Part shown: piece after piece, positions 1-8,350 of the stretch | Layout: every line of letters begins with the position of its first letter | Position numbering within the stretch: the first letter of the stretch is position 1 | Source of the DNA: an uncultured Acetatifactor sp. | Lineage (GTDB): Bacteria > Bacillota > Clostridia > Lachnospirales > Lachnospiraceae | Assembly (NCBI GenBank): GCA_910588225.1 | Contig: CAJUQT010000015.1 | Coordinates: forward strand, 1-64,000 | Length of the DNA stretch: 64,000 nucleotides | Direction of reading: 5' to 3' | Notes under the pieces: model-generated | What the model was told of the DNA's origin: nothing | Databases searched by the model: none | Seen by the model: the letters and a program-made list of their open reading frames with translations, nothing else | Translations under genes and position numbers: made by a program

Positions 1-90
1 GCCTTAGACGGCAGGCCCCCTGTAAAGCCTTGCAGGAATCCCAGCCTTAGACGGCAGGCCCCCTGTAAAGCCTTGCAGGAATCCCAGCCT
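1..90. repeat. 43-bp tandem repeat, two copies plus a partial third
   Basis: Positions 1-43 and 44-86 are identical 43-bp units that begin GCCTTAGACGGCAGGC and end in CAGGAATCCCA. A third copy starts at 87 (GCCT) and then diverges. The array touches the left edge of the window, so its full copy number is unknown. No gene covers 1-316; beyond the repeat and the murC promoter I see nothing else there. Confidence 0.9.
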
Positions 91-216
91 ATAACAGCAG
101 CCTTCCAGCAGAACATTACAGGGAATTTGCCTTCGGCTTCAGGATCATAAAAGTCCTCGCACAAAGCACCGCTCGTTGTGTGTTAAACGCGAACTTAATC
201 TTCCCCTCATTTCTAT

Positions 217-245
217 TTGTTTTTTGCCATAATAAAGTTTATAAT
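217..245 (+). promoter_or_regulatory. Sigma-A-like promoter of murC
   Basis: A -35 box TTGTTT (217-222) and a perfect -10 box TATAAT (240-245) are separated by 17 bp in an AT-rich stretch, about 70 bp upstream of the murC start. A second TATAAT-like string lies near 271 but has a poorer -35. Assignment is by consensus only. Confidence 0.55.
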
Positions 246-316
246 AGAAATTGCAAAATAATTTCTATAATATAATCCGTAACAGGATAAACTATTAGTG
301 AAGGAAGTGCAAATAT

Positions 317-1696
317 ATGTATAAACTTGACTTTACCCATCCCGTCTCCGTATATTTTGTAGGCATCGGCGGTGTCAGCATGTGTGGGCTCGCAGAACTG
401 CTGGCTGACGCCGGTTTCCAGGTGTCCGGCTCTGACCGCAGTCCCAGTGCTCTGACTGACCTGCTGGCGTCAAAAGGGATTACCGTATTCTATGGACAAC
501 GCACCGAAAATATTACCGACTCTATTGACTGTGTGGTGTTCACCAGCGCCATTCATCCTGATAATCCGGAATATATTGCTGCTCATGAGAAGAAAATTCC
601 CTGTCTTACACGAGGCGAGCTTATGGGGCAGATTATGAAAAATTATCACACACCCATCGCCGTCAGCGGTACCCATGGCAAAACCACCACAACCTCCATG
701 GTCAGTGAAATCCTCCTGGCCGCGGATACAGATCCCACGCTCTCCATCGGTGGGATTCTGAAGGATATCGGCGGCAATATGCGCATAGGCAAATCCGGCT
801 ATTTTGTGACAGAAGCCTGTGAATACACCAATAGTTTCCTGGACTTTTCTCCGAAAATAGGAATTATTCTGAATATAGAGGAAGATCATCTGGACTTTTT
901 CAAGGATTTGGCAGATATCCGCTCCTCTTTCCGAAGATTTGCCCGGCTGCTGCCTGTGGACGGCTGCCTTATTATCAATAGAACCATTGAAAATGTTCAG
1001 GAAATAACAGATGGCCTTGCCTGTCGCGTCATCACCTTCGGTGCCGACTCGAATTCAGATTATTATCCTACGAATATTCGTTATGATGACGCCGGACATT
1101 CCGAATTCATTCTGCATGAGCCGGGCGGCCGGGAGCGGAATTTTGCACTGCAGGTCCCGGGAGAGCATAATATCAGCAATGCAATGGCAGCCATTGCTCT
1201 GGCCGATCTGCTTTCCATAGACAGCGCAGTCACTTTCGAAGCACTCCGCCGTTACAGTGGTACAGACCGCCGTTTCGAATACAAGGGAACCATCGGGGGT
1301 GTCACTGTCATTGATGATTATGCCCATCATCCCACTGAAATTACTGTGACCCTAAAAGCCGCCGCAAATCATACACATAACAGGCTGTGGTGTGTGTTCC
1401 AGCCACATACCTACTCCCGGACAAAAGCTTTTCTGAAAGAGTTTGCCCAGGCGCTGACACTGGCAGACAAGGTGGTTCTGGCAGATATTTACGCCGCCAG
1501 GGAAACAGATACGCTGGGAATCAGCTCCGAAACCCTTCAGCATGAAATCCAGGCTCTGGGAAAAGAATGTTACTATTTTCCCACTTTTGATGAGATAGAA
1601 AATTTTCTTCTGGAAAATTGCATAAACGGTGATATGTTGATAACCATGGGGGCGGGAGATGTGGTAAAAATCGGCGAAAACCTGCTGGGGAAATAA
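317..1696 (+). CDS. murC: UDP-N-acetylmuramate--L-alanine ligase MurC
   Basis: Cytoplasmic ATP-dependent ligase that adds L-alanine to UDP-N-acetylmuramic acid, the first peptide-stem step of peptidoglycan synthesis. The 459-residue product has the usual MurC length. Visible motifs are the N-terminal UDP-binding glycine loop GIGGVSMCGLAEL (16-28), the ATP P-loop GTHGKTTTT (118-126), the Mur-family PGEHNISNAMAA (281-292) and DDYAHHPTE (333-341). The start ATG follows AAGGAAG at a good distance. It is the first gene of a + strand run that continues, after a DnaA-box-rich gap, into replication genes. Nothing appears truncated. Confidence 0.96.
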   Translation: MYKLDFTHPVSVYFVGIGGVSMCGLAELLADAGFQVSGSDRSPSALTDLLASKGITVFYGQRTENITDSIDCVVFTSAIHPDNPEYIAAHEKKIPCLTRGELMGQIMKNYHTPIAVSGTHGKTTTTSMVSEILLAADTDPTLSIGGILKDIGGNMRIGKSGYFVTEACEYTNSFLDFSPKIGIILNIEEDHLDFFKDLADIRSSFRRFARLLPVDGCLIINRTIENVQEITDGLACRVITFGADSNSDYYPTNIRYDDAGHSEFILHEPGGRERNFALQVPGEHNISNAMAAIALADLLSIDSAVTFEALRRYSGTDRRFEYKGTIGGVTVIDDYAHHPTEITVTLKAAANHTHNRLWCVFQPHTYSRTKAFLKEFAQALTLADKVVLADIYAARETDTLGISSETLQHEIQALGKECYYFPTFDEIENFLLENCINGDMLITMGAGDVVKIGENLLGK

Positions 1697-1820
1697 TTAT
1701 CCACAATATCCACAGACTGGGCAGAGAATGGCCGCTGCTCTGGCTGTGGATAAAAAGCTCTTCCAAATATTGGCTGACATGCTTTTTTCAATATTATCCA
1801 CATTATCCACATTATCCACA
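1697..1820. promoter_or_regulatory. DnaA-box cluster between murC and the dnaD-like gene
   Basis: Five perfect TTATCCACA boxes lie within 124 bp: 1697-1705 (+), 1745-1753 (- strand, read as TGTGGATAA), and three abutting head-to-tail boxes at 1794-1802, 1803-1811 and 1812-1820. A one-mismatch box ATATCCACA is at 1706-1714. AT-rich sequence follows to about 1915. TTATCCACA is the high-affinity DnaA box in most bacteria. The cluster sits directly upstream of two helicase-loading genes, so it may control them, titrate DnaA or form part of an origin. dnaA and dnaN are not visible here, which argues against the classical oriC context. Confidence 0.85.
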
Positions 1821-1861
1821 ATTTGACTGACGCTCTGAGAACCTCTGTGAATTCAGCCAAA

Positions 1862-1897
1862 TTGACTATTCCTTTTTCAAAAACCTTATGCTATACT
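1862..1897 (+). promoter_or_regulatory. Possible promoter of the dnaD-like operon
   Basis: TTGACT (1862-1867) could be a -35 box. Candidate -10 boxes are TATGCT (1887-1892, 19-bp spacing) and TATACT (1892-1897, 24 bp, too far). It lies 42 bp after the last DnaA box and about 85 bp before the gene, so bound DnaA could affect it. Spacing is not ideal. Confidence 0.3.
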
Positions 1898-1981
1898 TTT
1901 TCTACTGCATAGAATGAAAACTTTGGCAGGAGAAGCCGCCTGGCTCATCGCCTGCGGAATTAAGACAGGGAGTGTGTGACA

Positions 1982-3103
1982 ATGCCTTTTTTGACAATAT
2001 ACAGGGATGAACAGGTAAATTCCACTGTTATTCCCAATCAGTTTATTGACGATTATATGAAGGATGCCAATGATGCCCAGCTGAAGATATATCTGTATCT
2101 GCTTCGTATGATGAATGCACATCAGGCTACCAGTGTATCTGATATTGCGGACAAGTTTAATCACACGGAAAAGGATGTCATCCGCGCCCTCAAATACTGG
2201 CAGAAGCTGCAGCTTCTGGATCTGGACTACGACAGTGGGAAAAATCTTACGGGAATTCATATCCGGGATCTGGATACTCCGGCAGATTCCTATGCCGGAC
2301 GTGATACCGGCACTGTCTCTTCCTTTATTCCCGAACCTGCTCTGTCCGGTTCCACAGGATACCCGAATGAGAAAAACGGACCTCCTCAAAGTGCTGCGAT
2401 ATCTCCTGCTGAACCAGCCTCCGGCGATAGAAGCGTCTCCTATGAGAAGCCCTCCTATTCCGCCGATCAGCTTCGGGAGTTTAAGAGTCGTCAGGACACC
2501 GCACAGCTTCTGTTTATCGCGGAATCCTATATCGGAAAGCCTCTCACTCCCTCGGAAATTAAGACAATCCTTTATTTTACGGATGTTCTGCATTTTTCCG
2601 ACGATCTGATTGATTATCTGCTTCAATACTGCGTGGATAAGGGCAAAAAGGACTTTAAATACATAGAAAAGGTAGCTGTCAACTGGGCGGAAGAAGGAAT
2701 ATCCACACCAAAGCAGGCCCGGAAAAATGCCTGCCGCTATGATAAAAGCATTTATACGATTATGCGTGGTCTGGGCAAGGATGGCTCTCCCACAAGCCGG
2801 GAGCTGGAATATATCAATCGCTGGTTGAAGGAATACGGCTTTTCCGCCGATATTATCCAGGAAGCCTGTGAACGCACTGTTCTGGCCACGGACAAGCACC
2901 GCTTTGAATATGCTGACAGTATCTTAACCAGCTGGAAGCGTCAGAATGTACACCAGAAGTCGGATATACGAGGAATCGATGATTTATACCGACAGAGAAA
3001 GAAGACTCAATCTCCCTCAAAGCAAAACAGTAACCGTTTTAATCAGTTCCCCCAGAACAGCTATGATTTCGATGTACTGGAACAGGAGCTTTTAAGCAAT
3101 TAA
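1982..3103 (+). CDS. DnaD-domain replication initiation protein
   Basis: DnaD/DnaB-family proteins of low-GC Gram-positives remodel DNA at the origin and help the helicase loader deliver the replicative helicase. This 373-residue protein has an N-terminal winged-helix-like region (about 15-100), a Ser/Pro-rich linker (about 100-165), then two consecutive DnaD C-terminal-type modules. Each ends in the family's aromatic signature: FKYIEKVAVNW and FEYADSILTSW. The ATG at 1982 is preferred over the GTG at 1976 because AGGGAG lies 9 nt before the ATG but only 3 nt before the GTG. It is followed by the DnaC/DnaI-like ATPase, matching the dnaB-dnaI pairing of Bacillus. The DnaA-box cluster lies just upstream. 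Confidence 0.88.
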   Translation: MPFLTIYRDEQVNSTVIPNQFIDDYMKDANDAQLKIYLYLLRMMNAHQATSVSDIADKFNHTEKDVIRALKYWQKLQLLDLDYDSGKNLTGIHIRDLDTPADSYAGRDTGTVSSFIPEPALSGSTGYPNEKNGPPQSAAISPAEPASGDRSVSYEKPSYSADQLREFKSRQDTAQLLFIAESYIGKPLTPSEIKTILYFTDVLHFSDDLIDYLLQYCVDKGKKDFKYIEKVAVNWAEEGISTPKQARKNACRYDKSIYTIMRGLGKDGSPTSRELEYINRWLKEYGFSADIIQEACERTVLATDKHRFEYADSILTSWKRQNVHQKSDIRGIDDLYRQRKKTQSPSKQNSNRFNQFPQNSYDFDVLEQELLSN

Positions 3104-3188
3104 ACTTTGTCAGCCCAAAGTTACCTGCGATTATTTCATCGAAGGTTGAATTACTATGGCCTCTTTATCATGCGAAAGGAGAATCGGA

Positions 3189-4187
3189 GTGGCCCTCAGC
3201 AATTCCCAACACGAAACAATCATAAAAGAATATGAGCGCACCCGGGATGTCAACCGCGTTCTCATGGAAAGCCGCCGGGAGGAAGTTTACAGGACAATTC
3301 CCGGATTTCAGGAGCTGGCAGAATCCATGAGTTCTCTTTCCGTCGCCAGCGCCCGCCGCATGCTGGAAGGAGATGAGCTCGCACAGAAATGTCTGCATGA
3401 GCAATTGCAGGAAATCGTCTCCCATCAGCGAAAGCTACTGGCACAATACGGCTTTTCCGCCGATTATCTGCAACCTGTCTACAGCTGTGCCGAATGTCGG
3501 GATACCGGTTATATTATTCTGGATAATGGTACCAGAGAAAAATGCCGTTGCTTCAGGCAGCGAGAAATTCGGCTTCTCTATGCCCAGTCTCACATTCAGG
3601 GCATGATTGAAAGGGAGAATTTTTCCACGCTTTCCTATCAGTATTACCAGGGTGATGATTTACGCCGGTTTGAGGCCGCCGTACAATTAAGCAAAAAATT
3701 TGTACAGAATTTCAAAAACAGCTGTGAAAATCTTTTCTTTTATGGTACTGTGGGAACGGGAAAAAGTTTTCTGTCAGGCTGTATCGCCAGAGAGCTTCTG
3801 CAGCAGGGCAATTCCGTCATTTATTTCAGTGCGGCAGGTCTATTTGATATGCTCGCCCGCTATTCCTTTGATGCAAAATCAAAAGATCTGTTATATGATT
3901 TATATGAAGATTTATATAGCTGTGAACTGTTGATCATTGATGATCTGGGAACCGAGACCACTAACAGCTTTATTACTTCTCAGCTGTTTTCCTGTCTCAA
4001 TGAACGTTATCTGCGCAGAAAAGCCACTTTGATTTCCACCAATTTATCGCTTGAAGAGCTTCGGGATCGATATTCCGACAGAATTTTTTCCCGTATTACA
4101 AGTCATTTCACATTATGCAAGCTCACCGGCGCGGATATCCGGATACTTAAAAAAAGACTGGCAAAAGAGCTTTATACAACTCTATGA
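3189..4187 (+). CDS. DnaC/DnaI-like helicase loader ATPase
   Basis: AAA+ ATPase of the DnaC/DnaI family, which loads the replicative helicase during initiation. The N-terminal region carries a cysteine cluster (CAECRDTG then CRC), as in the zinc-binding domain of Bacillus DnaI. The AAA+ part has Walker A (GTVGTGKSF), Walker B (LLIIDDLGTE) and a sensor-like ISTN segment. I chose the GTG at 3189 because AAAGGAG (3175-3181) is 7 nt upstream; the ATG at 3156 has no ribosome binding site. IS21 IstB proteins share this ATPase fold, but no transposase is nearby and the DnaD-like partner supports a replication role. Confidence 0.87.
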   Translation: MALSNSQHETIIKEYERTRDVNRVLMESRREEVYRTIPGFQELAESMSSLSVASARRMLEGDELAQKCLHEQLQEIVSHQRKLLAQYGFSADYLQPVYSCAECRDTGYIILDNGTREKCRCFRQREIRLLYAQSHIQGMIERENFSTLSYQYYQGDDLRRFEAAVQLSKKFVQNFKNSCENLFFYGTVGTGKSFLSGCIARELLQQGNSVIYFSAAGLFDMLARYSFDAKSKDLLYDLYEDLYSCELLIIDDLGTETTNSFITSQLFSCLNERYLRRKATLISTNLSLEELRDRYSDRIFSRITSHFTLCKLTGADIRILKKRLAKELYTTL

Positions 4188-4201
4188 AAGGATAAATACG
4201 T

Positions 4202-5395
4202 ATGGGAAATCGCGAAGAAAAAAGAAATCTGGAGACCATTCCCGTAGGCTCACTGGGAATCATTGCGTTGGAGGGCTGCCGTCCTCTTGGCGAAAAAATT
4301 GATCAGTACCTGGTCAGATGGCGGGCGGAACGTGAAAGCGAACACAAGGATTCGCTGGCTTTCTCCGGCTATCAGAGATGTTCTTACCTCTTAAAGACAA
4401 AGGTTCCCCGGTTTGGTTCCGGCGAAGCCAAAGGAATGATCCTGGAATCTGTCCGCGGCCACGACCTGTATTTGCTGGTTGATGTATGTAATCATTCCCT
4501 GACCTATAAGCTGTGCGGTCTGGAAAACCATATGTCTCCGGATGATCATTACCAGGATCTGAAGCGAATTATTGCCGCTGTAGGCGGTAAAGCACGTCGG
4601 ATTACGGTCATTATGCCCTTTCTGTATGAAAGCCGTCAGCACAAAAGAACCAACAGAGAATCTCTGGACTGCGCGCTGGCTCTGCAGGAACTGGTTCAAA
4701 TGGGCGTGGACAATATCATCACCTTTGACGCTCATGACCCGAGAGTGCAGAATGCCATTCCTCTTCACGGCTTTGAGACGGTACAACCTGCCTATCAGTT
4801 TATCAAAGGTCTGCTCCGGCATGAGAGAGAGCTGAAGCTGGATGCCGAGCATATGATGGTAATCAGCCCTGACGAGGGAGGAATGAGCCGCGCCATCTAT
4901 ATTGCAAATGTTCTTGGCCTGGATATGGGCATGTTCTATAAAAGGCGGGATTACACCAGAGTCATAAACGGTCGCAATCCCATTATCGCCCATGAATTTC
5001 TGGGCACCAGCGTGGAAGGTAAGGATATGATCATTATTGACGACATGATCTCCTCCGGTGACAGCGTGCTGGAAGTGGCTGCAGCACTGAAGGAACGAAA
5101 AGCACACAAAATTTTTGTGTTTGCAACCTTTGGCCTGTTTACCAGTGGATTCGATAAATTCGACAAAGCTTTCGAAACCGGACTCATTGACAGAGTACTG
5201 ACCACCAATCTGATATACCAGACACCTGAGCTTCTTCAGCGGGAATGGTATATCAACTGTGACATGAGCAAGTACATTGCCTACATTATTGATACGCTGA
5301 ACCATGATTCTTCCATCAGCGATTTGCTGAATCCAAATGAAAGAATTCAGAGCATTCTGACCAGATACAAAAACGGTACCCTGTATCCCGCATAG
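4202..5395 (+). CDS. Ribose-phosphate pyrophosphokinase, long form
   Basis: Makes PRPP from ribose 5-phosphate and ATP for purine, pyrimidine, histidine and NAD synthesis. The PRPP-binding loop IIIDDMISSGDS and the FDAHDPRVQNAI segment are clear. At 397 residues it is about 80 longer than the classical enzyme (around 315), with extra N-terminal sequence and an extended C-terminus. It starts 15 bp after the helicase-loader gene, with AAAGGA upstream, and probably shares a transcript with it and with the DUF402 gene 17 bp downstream. Upp, which uses PRPP, lies nearby on the other strand. Whether it is the cell's main or a second PRPP synthetase cannot be told here. Confidence 0.87.
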   Translation: MGNREEKRNLETIPVGSLGIIALEGCRPLGEKIDQYLVRWRAERESEHKDSLAFSGYQRCSYLLKTKVPRFGSGEAKGMILESVRGHDLYLLVDVCNHSLTYKLCGLENHMSPDDHYQDLKRIIAAVGGKARRITVIMPFLYESRQHKRTNRESLDCALALQELVQMGVDNIITFDAHDPRVQNAIPLHGFETVQPAYQFIKGLLRHERELKLDAEHMMVISPDEGGMSRAIYIANVLGLDMGMFYKRRDYTRVINGRNPIIAHEFLGTSVEGKDMIIIDDMISSGDSVLEVAAALKERKAHKIFVFATFGLFTSGFDKFDKAFETGLIDRVLTTNLIYQTPELLQREWYINCDMSKYIAYIIDTLNHDSSISDLLNPNERIQSILTRYKNGTLYPA

Positions 5396-5411
5396 CCAAA
5401 AGGAGTCTGAC

Positions 5412-5891
5412 ATGAATATTTCCAGAATTTACCGCAAAAGATTTATTCCGGCTGAATGTGTTCTGTTAAAGGATGATATCATTGTCATGCAGGACGAAGA
5501 GGTCATCGTCACAAAGTGGAATACTCTGAATCCCAAAGCCGCTTTTTCCCATGGCTGTTCCTGTTACTTTCTGGCTGATGGAATCAAACTGAGCAAGTTT
5601 TATCGCAGCGACAATACTCTGCTGTACTGGTATTGCGATGTTGTGGAATATACTTTTGATCCGGATGGATCCACGCTGACCGTCACAGATCTCCTTGCAG
5701 ATGTGGTTGTCCAACCGGAAGGAACTGTGGAAGTGACAGATCTGGATGAACTGGCGGAAGCCCTGGAACGCGGTCTGATCACAAAAGAGCAGATGACCTC
5801 ATGCCTGCGCAATCTGAATCATCTGCTCTCTCTGATATATCGCGATAAATTTGACAGGCTGCAGACACGTCTGAACAGCCTGGGACTGTAA
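5412..5891 (+). CDS. DUF402 domain protein
   Basis: A 159-residue soluble protein with the DUF402 pattern: a WYCDVVEYTFDPD strand region, then DLLADVVVQPEGTVEVTDL, followed by an acidic helix DELAEALERGLI. DUF402/FomD-like proteins include nucleotide phosphohydrolases in other species, but the activity of this one is unknown. A ribosome binding site (AAGGAG) is close to the ATG, 17 bp after the PRPP synthetase stop. It is the last gene of the + strand run and converges on the SleB gene 8 bp away with no clear terminator between them. Confidence 0.8.
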   Translation: MNISRIYRKRFIPAECVLLKDDIIVMQDEEVIVTKWNTLNPKAAFSHGCSCYFLADGIKLSKFYRSDNTLLYWYCDVVEYTFDPDGSTLTVTDLLADVVVQPEGTVEVTDLDELAEALERGLITKEQMTSCLRNLNHLLSLIYRDKFDRLQTRLNSLGL

Positions 5892-5899
5892 GTGCGCAA

Positions 5900-7078
5900 T
5901 CAATAGAAAATATGACCTCCAATACTGATACCGCTCAGCCCTTCGATGGGTGTTCTGAAATAGACACAGTTTCCCACATTGCTGATACCTGACATGGCCT
6001 CTTCCGCCGCTCTGTAACAGTCATTATTGGCAATGTCCGCAGCCAGCGCAAGGTCCAGCCTTCCGCTGGCTACCGGTGAAAACTGTCTGTTCTGGTAGAT
6101 AACTCCCACCACGGTATCCGGATACTGGGAACTCAACACACGGTTGATAACCACACTGCCCACTGCTACCTTTCCCTCGTAAGGCTCCGCGCCGGCTTCA
6201 CAGTAAATCAGATTGGCCAGCAGCTTCTTATCTCCTTCCGCAAAGCTCACTTCTGAAATATCCCGCCATACGCCATTGGCCGCCGCCTGCGACTTTGCTA
6301 TTTCTTCTGCAAGTACCTGCTTCAGGTATTCCAGATCTTTTTCCTTCTCCTTAATCTGCGCCTCATAGGCCAGTGCTTTCTGTTCCGCATCAGATATCTG
6401 ATTTCCATACTTTGCAATGGAATTGGACGTCTGGTTAATCATGCCGGAAACTTTGTCCTTCTCTTCCTGCGCCTGCGCCTTCAGAGCTTCCAGTTCAATC
6501 CTCTCCTCCTGAAGCCTTGCCTCACTCTCTTCAATGAGGATTCTGTTTTCTTTGTAAGCTTCCAGCATTTTCTGATCGTATGCCACCATTTTTTCAATCC
6601 GGTCCGCCATATTCAGCACTTCCGCAAAGCTTCCTGCCGTCAACAGAGCGGTCAGATAGTTCTCTTCCGGCTGCTCATACATACAGCGCACAAGCACCAC
6701 CATGCTTTCATACTGCCACTCTTCCGTCGCTTTGGCCTCATCCAGAGCCGCCTGGGTATCTGCAATTTCCTGCTCCTTTTCCCGGATCTGACTCTCCAGA
6801 TTCTCCAGATTCTCCACCACTGAGGAAAGCTGTGAATTCAGATAATTCAGTTCCTTTTCCAGTGTATCCCGTTTACCCTCCAGCTGGTCCAAATTATCCT
6901 GCGTTTTATCCAGTTCATCCTCAAGATTATCTTTTTCCCGTTGAGTCTTGTTAATTTTATCCCGGGTCGCAGCCGTAGCTAAAACCAATTCCGGACCGAA
7001 AACCGAATCCAATGCGCCGGCCAGAATCGCCACAGCTGCAAGCACTGCTATCTTCTTCCAGATTTTCAACCAATACAC
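5900..7078 (-). CDS. Coiled-coil cell wall hydrolase with SleB domain
   Basis: A 392-residue exported protein. Residues 1 to about 36 form a signal peptide (positive start, long Ala/Leu/Val run, ATA at the end). About 40-280 is a heptad-rich coiled coil with dense E/K/Q/L, as in PcsB/CwlO-type peptidoglycan hydrolases. The last ~105 residues are a Hydrolase_2 (SleB) lytic domain containing LANLIYCEAGAEPYEGK with the likely catalytic Glu, and GSVVINRVLSSQYP. SleB-family enzymes cleave spore cortex or vegetative peptidoglycan. The coiled coil suggests control by a divisome partner such as FtsEX, which is not encoded here. It is 18 bp downstream of upp on the same strand. Confidence 0.87.
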   Translation of the reverse strand: MYWLKIWKKIAVLAAVAILAGALDSVFGPELVLATAATRDKINKTQREKDNLEDELDKTQDNLDQLEGKRDTLEKELNYLNSQLSSVVENLENLESQIREKEQEIADTQAALDEAKATEEWQYESMVVLVRCMYEQPEENYLTALLTAGSFAEVLNMADRIEKMVAYDQKMLEAYKENRILIEESEARLQEERIELEALKAQAQEEKDKVSGMINQTSNSIAKYGNQISDAEQKALAYEAQIKEKEKDLEYLKQVLAEEIAKSQAAANGVWRDISEVSFAEGDKKLLANLIYCEAGAEPYEGKVAVGSVVINRVLSSQYPDTVVGVIYQNRQFSPVASGRLDLALAADIANNDCYRAAEEAMSGISNVGNCVYFRTPIEGLSGISIGGHIFY

Positions 7079-7096
7079 CGCCTTTCACAGTGTAAT

Positions 7097-7726
7097 TTAT
7101 TTCGTTCCGAAAATGCGGTCGCCCGCATCTCCCAATCCCGGTACAATATAGCCGTGATCATTCAGCTTTTCATCCAGGGCTCCTACATATATATCCACAT
7201 CCGGGTGTTCTTTCTGCATGGCTTCAATTCCCTCCGGTGCCGCAATGATACACATAAAATGTATATTTCTGCAGCCTTTTTCCTTCAGCATCCGGATAGC
7301 CGCCACAGAAGATCCCCCTGTAGCCAGCATGGGATCCACCACAAATACCTCCCGCTCCGCGCAGTCGGCCGGCAGCTTGCAGTAATACTCCACCGGCTTT
7401 AGTGTGTCGGGATCACGATAAAGTCCGATATGCCCCACTCTTGCGGCAGGAATCAGAGAAAGCATTCCGTCCACCATGCCCAGACCAGCCCGCAGAATGG
7501 GAACAATAGCCATCTTCTTGCCCCTCAATTCCTTAGCCATGGTTTTGCATATAGGTGTCTCAATTTCCACATCTTCCAGTTTCAAATCTCTGGTTGCCTC
7601 ATAGCAAATCAGCATGGCAATCTCGCCTATTGTCTGTCGAAAGTCCTTTGTTCCGGTCTCCTTTCTCCGGATGAGACCGATTTTGTGCTGAATCAGCGGG
7701 TGATCCATGATGACTACATTTGCCAT
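7097..7726 (-). CDS. upp: Uracil phosphoribosyltransferase
   Basis: Salvages uracil with PRPP to make UMP. The 209-residue length is exactly typical when the ATG at 7726 is used; GAGGAAGAAA precedes it, whereas the upstream in-frame ATG adds 12 polar residues with no family match. Motifs are IVPILRAGLGMVDGML, the PRPP loop DPMLATGGSSVAAI and the C-terminal uracil-binding segment YIVPGLGDAGDRIFGTK. It lies 32 bp downstream of rpiB and is probably cotranscribed with it and the Sua5 gene. Confidence 0.95.
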   Translation of the reverse strand: MANVVIMDHPLIQHKIGLIRRKETGTKDFRQTIGEIAMLICYEATRDLKLEDVEIETPICKTMAKELRGKKMAIVPILRAGLGMVDGMLSLIPAARVGHIGLYRDPDTLKPVEYYCKLPADCAEREVFVVDPMLATGGSSVAAIRMLKEKGCRNIHFMCIIAAPEGIEAMQKEHPDVDIYVGALDEKLNDHGYIVPGLGDAGDRIFGTK

Positions 7727-7758
7727 ATTTTCTTCCTCCTCATTTGAATTCCGTAACC

Positions 7759-8190
7759 TCATATTTTTTCTATCAGCTGCACCCTTCTCATATGGCGTTC
7801 TTCTCCGGAGAAAGCCGTATTTAAAAATACATCCACGATTTCCAACGCCAGATTCTCACCCACAATGCCTGCGCCCATGGCAAGTATATTGGCATCATTA
7901 TGAAGCCTGGTCAGCTTTGCGGAGACACTGTCCGAGCACAACGCACAACGGATTCCCGGATGCTTGTTGGCCGAAATGCTGATTCCAATGCCTGTGGTAC
8001 AGATTACAATCCCCTTTTCACACTTTCCTTCCTCCACGGCTTTTGCCACCGCATGTCCAAATACAGGATAATCACAGCTTCCCTCACTGTGACATCCCAT
8101 ATCTTCATAAGGAATGCTTTTCTCCTCCAGATACTGAATCACTTTCTGTTTCAATGCATAACCACCATGATCACTTCCGATTGCTATCAT
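7759..8190 (-). CDS. rpiB: Ribose 5-phosphate isomerase B
   Basis: Interconverts ribose 5-phosphate and ribulose 5-phosphate in the pentose phosphate pathway. At 143 residues it has the usual RpiB size. It carries the N-terminal IAIGSDHGGYALK phosphate/substrate loop and the catalytic CTTGIGISISANK segment with the conserved Cys. LacA/B subunits and allose-6-phosphate isomerases share the fold, but context favours RpiB: it sits between upp and the Sua5 gene, as in many Firmicutes. Confidence 0.93.
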   Translation of the reverse strand: MIAIGSDHGGYALKQKVIQYLEEKSIPYEDMGCHSEGSCDYPVFGHAVAKAVEEGKCEKGIVICTTGIGISISANKHPGIRCALCSDSVSAKLTRLHNDANILAMGAGIVGENLALEIVDVFLNTAFSGEERHMRRVQLIEKI

Positions 8191-8350
8191 AACCTGTCAA
8201 TGCCTCCATATTTCATATTTTAAACTATCTTCCAATTAGCCTTTCTCCCAAACTGAACGAAAGATTGTATTTCCTCTGTTCAAGACATCGTCCTATGCAT
8301 CTTTGACAACAGACATCCATCTGCGATGGCACATATATAACAGCACCCTC

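Noticed and set aside
1697..1820. Classical oriC
   Set aside because: dnaA, dnaN and rpmH are not visible and no skew could be computed, so I call it only a DnaA-box cluster.
3189..4187. IstB transposition helper of an IS21 element
   Set aside because: No IstA transposase or terminal repeats are nearby, and an N-terminal Cys cluster and DnaD neighbour indicate a helicase loader.
7185..7200. DnaA-box-like ATATCCACA inside upp
   Set aside because: A single near-match within a coding region is expected by chance.
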